Assembly: GCF_030546695.1 (NCBI RefSeq)
Contig: NZ_JAUOTP010000001.1
Coordinates: 620,001-684,000, forward strand
DNA length: 64,000 nt
Direction: 5' to 3'
Source of the DNA: Sphingomonas natans
GTDB taxonomy: Bacteria > Pseudomonadota > Alphaproteobacteria > Sphingomonadales > Sphingomonadaceae
The translations under genes were made by a program, and so were the position numbers. The notes beneath the pieces are model-generated. The model was not told the origin of the DNA, ran no database searches, and saw nothing but the letters and a program-made list of their open reading frames with translations. Position 1 is the stretch's first letter. Each line of letters starts with the position of its first letter. Positions 36,613-45,701 of the stretch are shown here, in pieces.

Positions 36613-37746
36613 CTACTCGGCCAGCGTCACCCGGTTGCGGCCTTCGCTCTTCGCGCGATAGAGCGCGCGATCGGCGCGCTCCAGCGCGTCTCGCAGCGAG
36701 CGGTGATCGGCGTCGAGCGAGGCCACCCCGAAGCTGGCGGTGATCGCGGGCATCCCCTGCGGATCGATGCTGGCGACGGTGAGCAGGCTACGCACGCGAT
36801 CCATGCGCTGGCGCAGGACCGGGCCGTCGACGCCGATCGCCAGGATCGCGAATTCCTCGCCACCCAGCCGTGCGAGCAGATCGCCGGATCCCGTGGCGCT
36901 GCGCAGCGTCTCGGCGAAGCGCGCGAGCGTGGCGTCGCCGACGGCATGGCCATGGCCGTCGTTGATACCCTTGAAACCGTCTATGTCGGCGATGGCGACC
37001 GCCGCCGCGGTCCCGCCCGACGCGCGGAACCGATCGAGCAGGTGCCGCGCGCCTTCTTCGAACCCGCGGCGGTTCCAGACCCCCGTCAGCGCATCGGTGC
37101 GCGCCAGACGCTCCAGCGCCTGCGCGCGATCCTCGTTCAGGCAACTCATGATGACGACGCCGCACAGCACGAGCAACGGGACGAACAGGGACGAGGTGAA
37201 CTCCAGCATCGCGACCGACGGGAAGCGCAGCGCAACGATCGCCAGCGTCAGGCACAGGCTGGCGAACAGGCCGCAGATCAGCGCGCCGATCCAGGCCGAG
37301 GGCGAGGCGTGGCGATGCCGCGGACCGACGGCGACGGCGGCGAGCGCGCCGCCGCCTGCGATGACGACCATCGCCATCGACGATCGCAGCATCGGATCGG
37401 AGAGCGCGAGATCCTGGAGAAGGCTGACGCCGATCGCCGTGCCGACCCAGATCGCCAGCATCACCACGCCGCGATCTGGCTTCTCGGCGCGCTGGCGCAC
37501 GCCGCGGGCGCCGAGCAAGGCGGCGGCGAACCAGCAGAGCGCCAGCGCGGCGCCGGGGAAGACGAACCGGATCGCCAGCACCGCCTCGATCGCTGTCGTG
37601 GCCCAGCCCGCGCCGACGACGACGAAGGCCCAGAGCCAGCTCGCCGCATGATCCGCGCGGCCCATGCGTCGCCACTGCTCGTACGTGGCGACTGCGAACA
37701 GTGCACATACGAGGACCGGCACGAAGATCGCGGCACCGACTGACAT
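36613..37746 (-). CDS. Membrane-bound diguanylate cyclase (GGDEF domain)
   Basis: A 377-aa protein with about six hydrophobic helices in residues 1-205 and a C-terminal GGDEF domain: RTDALTGVWNRRGFE, VAIADIDGFKGINDGHGHAVGD and the active-site loop RLGGEEFAIL. The position four residues before the loop where an inhibitory RxxD would lie reads GSGD, so the product-inhibition site is missing. It should make cyclic di-GMP. ATG 37746 is used; a GTG one codon upstream is possible. Confidence 0.92.
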   Translation of the reverse strand: MSVGAAIFVPVLVCALFAVATYEQWRRMGRADHAASWLWAFVVVGAGWATTAIEAVLAIRFVFPGAALALCWFAAALLGARGVRQRAEKPDRGVVMLAIWVGTAIGVSLLQDLALSDPMLRSSMAMVVIAGGGALAAVAVGPRHRHASPSAWIGALICGLFASLCLTLAIVALRFPSVAMLEFTSSLFVPLLVLCGVVIMSCLNEDRAQALERLARTDALTGVWNRRGFEEGARHLLDRFRASGGTAAAVAIADIDGFKGINDGHGHAVGDATLARFAETLRSATGSGDLLARLGGEEFAILAIGVDGPVLRQRMDRVRSLLTVASIDPQGMPAITASFGVASLDADHRSLRDALERADRALYRAKSEGRNRVTLAE

Positions 37747-37894
37747 CACCGGGATGAACGTCCTGGCCTAGCGACGCGCCCGATGCGCGACGTCCAGACG
37801 TGCCTTACCCGCGACAGGCAAATATTCGCTTAAGCCGCACAACATCCACACCCCCCGGTGCGCGCCCTGCGGGTTTGCGCACCAGTTCCGGGGT

Positions 37895-38686
37895 TTACGA
37901 TTCGTTGAGCGACTCCGCCAGCAGAAAGGACGAGATTTCTGCGCCGAGTTCGTGCCGCAGCACCGCGGTCATGTGATTGCCCGGGATCGCGACGAAGCGG
38001 CCGTCCGGAAGCGCCTCGGCGAGGCCCTCGCCCGAACCATTGTCCTGATCCTCGGCGCCGTTGAGCACGAGCACTGGAGTCGCGATCCCGGCAAGCGCCT
38101 CGCGCGACGTATCGACGAAGCTGTCGAGCAACGGGATCATCGCCTTGGGATCGCCGCCTGTCGTCTTGAGGAAGGCCTCCGAAAACCATTCGGCGGAGCC
38201 ACGGGGATTGCTGCCGAAATTCTCGAGCACCTTCCGGAAGAAATCGCCCCTACCGGCGGTGTGGAGGATGCCCCCCAATCCCATGCCCGACAGGATTGCG
38301 CGGCGCGGGCGGGCGCCGCGGGCGAGCATGCGCAGAACGGTCCGACCGCCCAGCGAGTAGCCGCCGAGATCATAATCGACGAGGCCGAGATGCGCGAGCA
38401 ATGCCTCGCCGTCATCGGCGAGGATGTCGGGCGGATAGGCCGCGGGATCGTGCGGCGCGCCGCTGCGGCCGTGCCCGCGCAGATCGGGCAGGATCAGGCG
38501 GAACCCCGCCTCGACGACCCGCGCGGCATGCCCATAACGAATCCAGTTGGTCCAGGCGTTCGAAAAGAGGCCGTGGATCAGGACCAGCGGACGCGCGCCG
38601 ACATCGCCCATCTCGACATAAGCGAGACGCGTGCCATCGGCGGCGGGAAAGAAGATCGGCTCGGGTTCAGTCGGGGAGCTTGCCAA
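37895..38686 (-). CDS. Alpha/beta hydrolase
   Basis: A 263-aa cytoplasmic alpha/beta-hydrolase. LVLIHGLFSNAWTNWI (oxyanion HG), LPDLRGHGRSG, nucleophile elbow GGYSLGGRT, acid in VLVLNGAEDQDN, and histidine in IPGNHMTAV. Substrate unknown. The likely start is TTG 38686, which overlaps the preceding GFA gene by 20 bases; there is no ATG near the family N-terminus. Confidence 0.82.
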   Translation of the reverse strand: MASSPTEPEPIFFPAADGTRLAYVEMGDVGARPLVLIHGLFSNAWTNWIRYGHAARVVEAGFRLILPDLRGHGRSGAPHDPAAYPPDILADDGEALLAHLGLVDYDLGGYSLGGRTVLRMLARGARPRRAILSGMGLGGILHTAGRGDFFRKVLENFGSNPRGSAEWFSEAFLKTTGGDPKAMIPLLDSFVDTSREALAGIATPVLVLNGAEDQDNGSGEGLAEALPDGRFVAIPGNHMTAVLRHELGAEISSFLLAESLNES

Positions 38687-39110
38687 CGGCCTGGATCCAT
38701 CTGTCGGTGGTGTTGGGATTGTCTTCGGAGCGGGTGCCGGGGAGATGGGACGTATCGGCCCAAGCCGGCAGCATGCTCTCGACGGCGAAATGGTGCGTCG
38801 GCACGAAGCGCGTCGGATCATCGAACGACCCGAGCGTCAGATCGATGTTCGTCGCCCCTTCGAGGAAGACGAAGCCGAGCGGCGTGCCGCAGGACGAACA
38901 GAAAGGCCGGCGCGCGATCGGTGAGGACTGGTACCAGTCGGGCGCATGCTCCCAGCGCACCTGCCCGACGGGCACGTTAACGAAGGCGATCGATGCGCCG
39001 CCGGTCGCACAACGGCACATCCGGCAGTGACACAGATAGGCGTCGTCGCTGTCGATCTCGGCCGTGTAGCGGACGCGGCCGCACTGGCAGCCGCCGGTCA
39101 TGCACGTCAT
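38667..39110 (-). CDS. GFA-family (glutathione-dependent formaldehyde-activating-like) zinc protein
   Basis: A 147-aa protein with the CENP-V/GFA zinc-binding pattern: GGCQCGRVRY, CHCRMCR about 20 residues on, and FCSSCGTPL. Members bind zinc; enzymatic function is usually unproven. ATG 39110 has GAGGG six bases upstream; ATG 39101 is also in frame. A second, unrelated GFA copy lies at 50909-51271. Confidence 0.87.
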   Translation of the reverse strand: MTCMTGGCQCGRVRYTAEIDSDDAYLCHCRMCRCATGGASIAFVNVPVGQVRWEHAPDWYQSSPIARRPFCSSCGTPLGFVFLEGATNIDLTLGSFDDPTRFVPTHHFAVESMLPAWADTSHLPGTRSEDNPNTTDRWIQAVGKLPD

Positions 39111-39366
39111 CGCATCCCTCCGGCCGCATGCCGCCAGCAACAGCGAGCGATCGCTAAAGCCGCAATTGTCTCAGGCAACGCGTCCCGAAAACATCGCGGG
39201 CACGAAATGATGTTTCGCGCACGTCGGGCACGTGACGGCTCGGAGAAGAGCATCGCGGCGATCGATCTAGGCGTGACGAAAGGCATGGGTCCGACTCGCT
39301 GCCAGGCGGACGACCCAAGTCTCACGAAAAATCCGACATTGCAAAGCGCGGCGAAGAAGCCGCGGC
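39111..39366. other. Intergenic region after dnaA
   Basis: 256 bases without a convincing gene. Next to the dnaA stop, minus-strand CCGCGGC and GCCGCG can form a hairpin around 39345-39366 followed by a weak CTTTG, a possible terminator. The rest shows no tRNA, repeat or motif I can support. Confidence 0.4.
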
Positions 39367-40764
39367 TCAGGCCTCGAGTTGCCGGATCAGCAGGCGCACA
39401 TCGGCATCGAGCTCGGCATCGGCCGCGCGCAGTTCCTCGATCCGCTTGACCGCGTGGATCACGGTCGTGTGATCGCGCCCGCCGAACCGGCGGCCGATCT
39501 CGGGCAGCGAGCGCTGAGTGAGCTGCTTGGCAAGATACATCGCGATCTGGCGAGGACGCGCGACTTCGCGCGCGCGGCGCGCCGAGCCCATTTCCGACTG
39601 GCGGATCCGGTAATGATCGCAGACGCGCCGCTGGATCTCGTCGATCGTGACGCGGCGCTGGCTGGCGCGCAGCTGATCCGCGAGCGCCGCCTGCGTGAAT
39701 TCCAGATCGATCGGACGCTTCGAGAGATGCGCGAAGGCCAGAACGCGCGTCAGCGCGCCTTCCAGCTCGCGGATCGACGCCGTAAGCCGCTTGGCGAGGA
39801 ACATCACCACGTCGTTCGGCACGACGACGGCCGGCTGCGTCTCCAGCTTCTTGAGGATGATGTTGTAGCGCAGCTCGAAATCGGCGGTGTTTACGTCGGC
39901 GACGAGACCCCAGGACAGGCGCGAAAGGATCCGGCTTTCGATCCCCTCCAGATCCTGGGGGCTGCGATCGGCGCTGATGACGAGCCGACGCCCGGCCGAG
40001 ATCAGCTCGTTCATCGTGTGGAAGAATTCCTCCTGCGTGGAATCCTTGCCGGCGATGAACTGGACGTCGTCGATCAGTAGCAGATCGGCTGCGCGCAGCC
40101 GCGCCTTGAAGCTGTGCGTGTCCTTGGCGCGCATCGCTGCCACGAACTCGTACATGAACTTCTCGGAGGTCATGTAGATGACCTTGGAGCCCGGATGGCG
40201 CGCGCGATAATCGTGGCCGATGGCGTGCATCAGGTGCGTCTTGCCCAGCCCCACGCCGCCATGAAGGAAGAGCGGGTTGAAGCCGAGCTTGCCGCCTTCG
40301 GCCAGCGTCTTGGCCGCATTGTAGGCGAGCTCGTTCGCCTTGCCGACGACGAAGCTGTCGAAGGTGAAGCGATCCTCGAGCTGGCTGCCGCGATCGATCT
40401 CGACGACGACGGGCTCGGGCGTCACCGCGTCCGGCGCGGGCGCATCGATGGCGAAGATGGCGCGGACCGGAGCATCGCCGCGCGCCTCGACAAGGATTTC
40501 GCCACAACCCGGCAGGGCCGCGTGCCACGCGGCGGCGAGCTGCTCGGCGAAATGGCTCTGGACCCACTCGGCGAGAAAGGCGGACGGCGCGATCAGGCGC
40601 ACGGCGCCCGATTCGGAATCTAGGCCAGCCAATTCGAGCGCCTTCAGCCAGCCATCGAACGAGCGCTGGCCGCAGCTCTTGCGCAGCGTGTCCCGCACGG
40701 CCTGCCACGCGGCGTCGACCGTGAGGGGAGCCGCGGCCGCCGCATCCATCTGCCTGGCCCTCAT
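39367..40764 (-). CDS. dnaA: Chromosomal replication initiator DnaA
   Basis: A 465-aa AAA+ initiator. Domain I about residues 10-90 (AWQAVRDTLRKSCGQRSFDGWL), AAA+ domain with Walker A GGVGLGKTHLMHAIGHD and Walker B LLLIDDVQFI, and the C-terminal DNA-binding domain IV ending in the GRDHTTVIHAVKRIEEL signature. The start is uncertain between ATG 40764 and ATG 40749 (MDAAAAAPLTV). dnaA lies downstream of rpsT on the same strand, an order seen in many alphaproteobacteria. Confidence 0.97.
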   Translation of the reverse strand: MRARQMDAAAAAPLTVDAAWQAVRDTLRKSCGQRSFDGWLKALELAGLDSESGAVRLIAPSAFLAEWVQSHFAEQLAAAWHAALPGCGEILVEARGDAPVRAIFAIDAPAPDAVTPEPVVVEIDRGSQLEDRFTFDSFVVGKANELAYNAAKTLAEGGKLGFNPLFLHGGVGLGKTHLMHAIGHDYRARHPGSKVIYMTSEKFMYEFVAAMRAKDTHSFKARLRAADLLLIDDVQFIAGKDSTQEEFFHTMNELISAGRRLVISADRSPQDLEGIESRILSRLSWGLVADVNTADFELRYNIILKKLETQPAVVVPNDVVMFLAKRLTASIRELEGALTRVLAFAHLSKRPIDLEFTQAALADQLRASQRRVTIDEIQRRVCDHYRIRQSEMGSARRAREVARPRQIAMYLAKQLTQRSLPEIGRRFGGRDHTTVIHAVKRIEELRAADAELDADVRLLIRQLEA

Positions 40765-40881
40765 TGCTTCACGCACGCGCACGTCTCTCCCGTTCGCGCC
40801 GGCGATGTCCGTGGCGCGTGGTTTGGCATTAATGAAGAATGCCCCCACGCAACGGCCCCCCGTACGCTTCGGCTCTCGCAA

Positions 40882-41110
40882 TAATATGGACGCTGGATCG
40901 GAGAATCACCCGTCCGGCAAAGCCAGACTAAGGACGTCCTGACCGGGCAATCAAGCGGTCAAATCGTCACCGATCTGAAATAAACCCGCTTGACAGGGGC
41001 AGACATCAAAAATCGCTGAGATTTTTTTCAAGTAGTTGAAAATAAAGGGAGATTTTTATGACATCTCGGAGAATCATTTGTTTTCCGAGGGATGCGTCCG
41101 ACATTGCAGA
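40882..41110. other. AT-richer region upstream of dnaA
   Basis: The stretch 40965-41075 is clearly lower in GC than the rest of the window, with runs such as AGATTTTTTTCAAGTAGTTG. It should hold the dnaA promoter. I see no canonical TTATCCACA DnaA boxes, so I do not call an origin. Confidence 0.45.
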
Positions 41111-41113
41111 CGC

Positions 41114-41151
41114 AGCAAAAAGCCCGCCGATCTGCGCGATCAGCGGGCTTG
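41114..41151 (-). terminator. Rho-independent terminator of rpsT
   Basis: Minus strand: AAGCCCGC, a 14-base loop TGATCGCGCAGATC that can itself pair, then GGCGGGCTTTTT. A GC-rich stem followed by a T-run, 33 bases after the rpsT stop. Strong. Confidence 0.85.
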
Positions 41152-41183
41152 CAAATCAGCTCCGATTTGGAGCCTGATATGAG

Positions 41184-41447
41184 TTAGGCGAGTGCGGAGA
41201 CCGCCTTCGTCAGCCGCGCGAACTTGCGCGAGACGGTGTTCTTGTGGAGCACACCCTTCGACACGCCACGCGCCATTTCCGGCTGCGCTGCGGCGAGCGC
41301 TGCCGCAGCTGCTGCCTTGTCGCCGGCGCCGATCGCCGATTCGACCTTCTTGACGAAGGTGCGGATGCGGCTGACGCGCGCGCCGTTGATTTCGGCACGG
41401 CGATCATTGCGGCGGATGCGCTTCTTGGCTTGCGGCGTGTTCGCCAT
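41184..41447 (-). CDS. rpsT: 30S ribosomal protein S20
   Basis: An 87-aa basic protein with the S20 pattern [21 protein letters not shown], then [13 protein letters not shown], and the C-terminal [19 protein letters not shown]. It binds 16S rRNA in the small subunit. Full length. A strong terminator follows, and dnaA is next downstream. Confidence 0.98.
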   Translation of the reverse strand: MANTPQAKKRIRRNDRRAEINGARVSRIRTFVKKVESAIGAGDKAAAAAALAAAQPEMARGVSKGVLHKNTVSRKFARLTKAVSALA

Positions 41448-41575
41448 TCTGTCGAAACCCTCGGGCTAAAATTGGAAGAGCGGCGCGAGGCAAGCCCAGC
41501 GCCGGGAAGCGGGCCCACTACAGAAAGGGGGCTGTTTCGTCAACCTTGCGGGCGGGCGGGGGAAAGGGAACAGCT

Positions 41576-41708
41576 TGTTCACGCAGAGGCGCAGAGGCGC
41601 GGAGAGGTATCGGGCACCTAATGCGCGCCGATCCTCTCGGTAGAAAAGGCCTCCGGCCGGAGGCCCATCGAATTTCTGTTCCTCCGCGTCTCCGCGTCTC
41701 TGCGTGAA
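41576..41708. repeat. Extragenic inverted repeat, CACGCAGAG family (copy 1)
   Basis: Left arm CACGCAGAGGCGCAGAGGCG and right arm CGCGTCTCCGCGTCTCTGCG are inverted and imperfect. It lies between the rpsT 5' region and the mutM 3' end. A sister copy is at 49959-50040. Confidence 0.75.
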
Positions 41709-41716
41709 CAGCCTTC

Positions 41717-42529
41717 TTACTTCTGACACTTTGGACACCAGAAGGTCGATCGCCCGCCGTCCACCTGCCGCGCGACGGTACCGCCGCATTCGCAAGGCTC
41801 GCCCTCGCGCCCATAGACGCGGAACTGCTTCGAGAAATAGCCAAGCTGGCCATCGGGCCGCGCATAATCGCGTAGGGACGAGCCGCCCGCCTCGATCGCA
41901 GCCTCCAGCACTTCGTGGATCGCCGTCACGAGCTTCTTCAGCTTGCCGAGCGACACCGATCCCGCCGGCGCGCGCGGATTGATACGCGCGACGTTGAGCG
42001 CCTCGCACACATAGATGTTACCGAGTCCCGCGACGATGCGCTGATCGAGCAAAAGAATCTTGATCGGCGCGTTGCGATTCTCGAACTTTTTGGCGAGAAA
42101 GGCCGCGGTCAGCTCGTCGCCGAGCGGCTCGGGGCCGAGCGCCTTGAAGGCGGGAAAGTCGGCCAGTTCATCGGTGCGCACCAGATCCAGCGAGCCGAAG
42201 CGGCGCGGATCGCACAGGGACAACCGCCTGCCCTGCTCGGTCGCCAGCACGAGATGATCGTGTTTGCCCAATTCCTCCGGATCGACGCGCCAGCGCCCGG
42301 ACATGCCGAGATGGAAGATCATCGTGTCGCCGCGATCAGTATCGATCAGCCCATATTTGGCGCGGCGGTGCAGGCCGATGACGCGTGCGCCGGTCATGCG
42401 CTGGCGCAGGTCCACGGGGATGGGGCGGCGCAGATCGGCGCGGCGCGGCTCGACGGCGGTCAGCCGCTCGCCTTCGAGGACGGGCCGCAGCCCGCGCACG
42501 GTGGTCTCGACCTCGGGAAGCTCGGGCAT
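41717..42529 (-). CDS. mutM: Formamidopyrimidine-DNA glycosylase (Fpg/MutM)
   Basis: A 270-aa bifunctional base-excision-repair glycosylase and AP lyase. N-terminal catalytic PELPEVETTVRGL (Pro2 nucleophile, Glu3), central H2TH with QRIVAGLGNIYVCEALN, and the C-terminal zinc finger CECGGTVARQVDGGRSTFWCPKCQK (split motif: CEC and CPKC). Full length. It diverges from ubiE with 47 bases between the starts. Confidence 0.97.
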   Translation of the reverse strand: MPELPEVETTVRGLRPVLEGERLTAVEPRRADLRRPIPVDLRQRMTGARVIGLHRRAKYGLIDTDRGDTMIFHLGMSGRWRVDPEELGKHDHLVLATEQGRRLSLCDPRRFGSLDLVRTDELADFPAFKALGPEPLGDELTAAFLAKKFENRNAPIKILLLDQRIVAGLGNIYVCEALNVARINPRAPAGSVSLGKLKKLVTAIHEVLEAAIEAGGSSLRDYARPDGQLGYFSKQFRVYGREGEPCECGGTVARQVDGGRSTFWCPKCQK

Positions 42530-42576
42530 GACCGGCCGCTAGCCCATTCCCGCCCGCCCCGCTATGGCGCCGATCC

Positions 42577-43308
42577 ATGAGCGAAACCGTGTCGTTCGGC
42601 TATGCCGAGGTCAGTCCCGAAGAGAAGACGCAGAAGGTGGGCGAGGTCTTCGCCCGCGTCGCGCGTCGCTACGATATCATGAACGATGCGATGTCGGCGG
42701 GCATGCACCGTTTGTGGAAGGACCGCTTCGTCGCGCGCGTGAAGCCGCGCGAGGGCGAGGCGATCCTCGACATGGCGGGCGGCACCGGCGACATCGCCTT
42801 CCGCATGGCCAAGCGCGGCGCGGCCGTCACCGTCTCGGACATCAACCCGTCCATGCTCGGCGTCGGCCAGGACCGCGCCGCCAAGAAAGGCATCGAGGGG
42901 CTCGCATGGAGCGAGCAGAATGCGGAGATCCTGAGCTTCGCCGACCGGAGCTTCGACGCCTACACGATCGCCTTCGGTATCCGGAACGTGACCGACATTC
43001 CCGCGGCGCTCAGCGAAGCGCACCGCGTGCTGAAGCGCGGCGGCCGCTTCTTCTGCCTGGAGTTCTCGACGACGCTCTGGCCGGGCTTCGCCGACATTTA
43101 CGACGTCTATTCGCACAAGGTGGTGCCCAAGCTCGGCAAGCTGATCGCCGACGACGAGGAGAGCTACCGCTATCTGATCGAGTCGATCCGCCGCTTTCCC
43201 GGCATGGACCGTTTCAAGGCGATGATCGGCGAGGCCGGCTTCGTCCAGGCCAAAGCCGAGCCGATCCTGGGCGGGCTCGTCGCGATCCATTCGGGCTGGA
43301 AGATATGA
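42577..43308 (+). CDS. ubiE: Ubiquinone/menaquinone biosynthesis C-methyltransferase UbiE
   Basis: A 243-aa SAM-dependent C-methyltransferase acting in ubiquinone synthesis. VFARVARRYDIMNDAMSAGMHRLWKD is the family opening, ILDMAGGTGDIAFRMA the SAM motif, and IAFGIRNVTDIPAALSEAHRVLKRGGRFFCLEFS the second signature. ubiB follows after a palindromic spacer, and both enzymes serve the same pathway. Confidence 0.97.
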   Translation: MSETVSFGYAEVSPEEKTQKVGEVFARVARRYDIMNDAMSAGMHRLWKDRFVARVKPREGEAILDMAGGTGDIAFRMAKRGAAVTVSDINPSMLGVGQDRAAKKGIEGLAWSEQNAEILSFADRSFDAYTIAFGIRNVTDIPAALSEAHRVLKRGGRFFCLEFSTTLWPGFADIYDVYSHKVVPKLGKLIADDEESYRYLIESIRRFPGMDRFKAMIGEAGFVQAKAEPILGGLVAIHSGWKI

Positions 43309-43316
43309 GTAACGTT

Positions 43317-43450
43317 CCTCCCCCACAGGGGGAGGGGGACCATCCGCAGGATGGTGGAGGGGTATTCCCGGTCGAGGGGCAATCTTCCATCGCGAGCGGT
43401 GACACCCCTCCACCGCACTTCGTGCGGTCCCCCTTCCCTTCCAGGGGAGG
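43317..43450. repeat. Composite extragenic palindrome between ubiE and ubiB
   Basis: Nested inverted arms: CTCCCCCACAGGGGGAG at the left and CCTTCCCTTCCAGGGGAGG at the right, with an inner pair CAGGATGGTGGAGGGGT and ACCCCTCCACCGCACTTCG. Typical of sphingomonad intergenic palindromes. It interrupts an otherwise coupled ubiE-ubiB unit. Confidence 0.7.
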
Positions 43451-43459
43451 ACTTGTTCT

Positions 43460-44992
43460 TTGACCTCGCCTTTCGTCCACAGCTTCCGGCTGCTGCGCTG
43501 GGGCCGCATCCTCGCCAAGCATGGAGCGCTCACGGGGATCGAACGCGATCCCAACACGCCCGCCGCCGTGCGCCGCCTCGTCCGCCTCGCCCGCTTCGGC
43601 GCGCGCGTGCCGGCGCAGCCGCGTTATGCCGATGCCTTCCAGGCGATCGGCCCGGCCGCGATCAAGCTCGGCCAGGCGCTGGCGACGCGGCCCGATCTCG
43701 TCGGCGAAGTGGCCGCGCTCGATCTGACGCGGCTGCAGGACGCCGTCCCGCCCGCCCCCTTCGCGCTCGTCCGCGCCGAGATCGAGCGCAGCCTGGAGAT
43801 GTCGATCGAGCAGGCTTATGCCGCCTTCGATCCCGAGCCGGTCGGCGCGGCCTCGATCGCGCAGGTCCACCGCGCGACGACGCACGAAGGGCTGGATGTC
43901 GCGGTCAAGGTGTTGCGGCCGGGCATCGAGGAGGACCTCGCCCGCGCGATCGAGACCTATGAGTGGGCGGCGGCGCAGGCCGAGGCGCTCGGCGGCGAGT
44001 TTTCGCGCCTGAAGCCGCGCCTCGTTATCGCCCATTTCCGGCAGTGGACCTCGCGCGAGCTGGATCTGCGCCGCGAGGCAGCCTCCGCCTCCGAGCTCGC
44101 CGAGAATATGGCGGCCGAGCCCGGCTTCACCGTGCCGACGATCGACTGGAGCCGCACCACGCGCCGCGTGATGACGCTGCAATGGGTGCCCGGCATCAAG
44201 CTTTCCGATCGTTCGGCGCTGATCGCCGCTGGGCATGATCCGCATAATCTGGCCGCGATCGTCGTGCGCTCGTTCCTGCGCCAGGCGATCATGGACGGCT
44301 TCTTCCACGCCGATCTTCATCAGGGCAATCTGTTCGCGCTCGCCGACGGGCGGATCGCCGCGATCGATTTCGGGATCATGGGGCGGATCAACCGCCAGGC
44401 GCGGCTGTGGCTCGCCGAGATCCTCCACGGGCTGCTGACGGGCAATTACAAGCGCGTTGCCGAGATCCATTTCGAGGCGGGCTATGTGCCCTCGCACCAC
44501 AATCTCGCCGAGTTCACCACCGCCTTGCGCGCGGTCGGTGAACCGATCCGCGGCCTGCCGGTCAAGGACGTGTCGATCGGGCAGATGCTCGACGGTTTGT
44601 TCGCGATCACGCGCGATTTCGACATGGAGACGCAGCCGCATCTGCTGCTGCTCCAGAAGACGATGGTGATGGTCGAGGGCGTCGCCTCGATGCTCGATCC
44701 CGACATCAACATGTGGGAAGTCAGCGGGCCGTTCGTGAAGGAATGGCTGCGCGACGAGCTCGGCCCCGAGGCGTTCCTCGCCGATCGCCTGACCGAGGAC
44801 ATGCGCACGCTCTTCCGCCTGCCGGAGCTCGTTCGCCGGATCGAGGCGCGCTATCCTGCGCCCGGCGCCGCCCCCCCGCCCCCGCCGCTCCGGCAGGTCG
44901 AGGTCGTGCGATTGGGCGGCGGCTGGCGCTATGTCGTCGTCGCGCTGCTCGCCGGCATCGCCGGCGCGGCGATCACGCACCTGCTGCTGTGA
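43460..44992 (+). CDS. ubiB: Ubiquinone biosynthesis accessory kinase-like protein UbiB
   Basis: A 510-aa atypical kinase-like (ABC1/ADCK) protein. The invariant KxGQ motif is in AAIKLGQALATRPD, the Ala-rich loop in VGAASIAQVHRA, the catalytic-type HADLHQGN and metal-binding IDFGIMG. A single C-terminal membrane helix (YVVVALLAGIAGAAITHLLL) anchors it. TTG 43460 follows GGGGAGG by about 11 bases. Required for ubiquinone synthesis, probably in lipid-precursor handling. Confidence 0.95.
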   Translation: MTSPFVHSFRLLRWGRILAKHGALTGIERDPNTPAAVRRLVRLARFGARVPAQPRYADAFQAIGPAAIKLGQALATRPDLVGEVAALDLTRLQDAVPPAPFALVRAEIERSLEMSIEQAYAAFDPEPVGAASIAQVHRATTHEGLDVAVKVLRPGIEEDLARAIETYEWAAAQAEALGGEFSRLKPRLVIAHFRQWTSRELDLRREAASASELAENMAAEPGFTVPTIDWSRTTRRVMTLQWVPGIKLSDRSALIAAGHDPHNLAAIVVRSFLRQAIMDGFFHADLHQGNLFALADGRIAAIDFGIMGRINRQARLWLAEILHGLLTGNYKRVAEIHFEAGYVPSHHNLAEFTTALRAVGEPIRGLPVKDVSIGQMLDGLFAITRDFDMETQPHLLLLQKTMVMVEGVASMLDPDINMWEVSGPFVKEWLRDELGPEAFLADRLTEDMRTLFRLPELVRRIEARYPAPGAAPPPPPLRQVEVVRLGGGWRYVVVALLAGIAGAAITHLLL

Positions 44993-45011
44993 CCGCCGGG
45001 ATGATCCACCC

Positions 45012-45701
45012 ATGACGCCGCGCGAACTGATCGCGACCGCGCAGGTGCCCGGCGGGCAGGAGCTGCGCCTCGTGCGCCACGGCGGCGATCACATGATCCT
45101 GCTCGATCGCAACGAATTGATGAGCAGCCGCGTCGGCGGCTCCGAGGAGGCGCTCGCGACGCTCGTCTGCGACCGGATCGGCCAGCGCCCGGCCATTCAT
45201 CTCCTGATCGGCGGCTACGGCATGGGCTTCACCCTGCGCGCCGCGCTCGCGGCGCTCGGTCGCGACGCGACGCTGACCGTCGCCGAACTCGTCCCCGAAA
45301 TCATCGATTGGGCGCGCGGGCCGATGGCGGCGCTGACCGCGGGCTGTCTCGACGATCCGCGCGTTCGCCTGGTCGAAGGCGATGTCGCGCGGCTCATCGG
45401 CGAAGGGCGCGAAACCTATGACGCGATCCTGCTCGACGTCGATAATGGCCCCGACGGGCTCAGCCGCGCGGGCAATGACGGCCTCTATTCGGCGGAGGGG
45501 CTCAAAATGGCCAAGGCGGCGCTGAAGCCGGGCGGCATCCTCGCCGTCTGGTCGGCGGCGCCGGACAATGCTTTCGTCCGCCGGATGAAGGACCGCGGTT
45601 TCCTGGTCGAGGAAATCGTCGCCCGCGCGCGCAGCAACGGCAAGGGCCCCCGCCACCTGATCTGGCTGGCGACCAGGCGCGGCGGCCCGGAGCCCCGCTA
45701 A
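45012..45701 (+). CDS. Spermidine synthase-like methyltransferase-fold protein
   Basis: A 229-aa Rossmann-fold protein. LIGGYGMGFTLRAALAAL is the SAM/decarboxy-SAM-binding loop, AELVPEIIDWAR and LLDVDNGPDGL follow, as in spermidine-synthase-like proteins. It lacks the full N-terminal domain of true SpeE, so polyamine synthesis is not assured. It follows ubiB by 19 bases and ends convergently with the Crp/Fnr gene (4-base overlap). Confidence 0.8.
   Translation: MTPRELIATAQVPGGQELRLVRHGGDHMILLDRNELMSSRVGGSEEALATLVCDRIGQRPAIHLLIGGYGMGFTLRAALAALGRDATLTVAELVPEIIDWARGPMAALTAGCLDDPRVRLVEGDVARLIGEGRETYDAILLDVDNGPDGLSRAGNDGLYSAEGLKMAKAALKPGGILAVWSAAPDNAFVRRMKDRGFLVEEIVARARSNGKGPRHLIWLATRRGGPEPR

Noticed and set aside
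41058-41177. 39-codon plus-strand ORF with GGGAGA upstream, before dnaA
   Set aside because: It runs through the rpsT terminator hairpin and shows no recognisable sequence.
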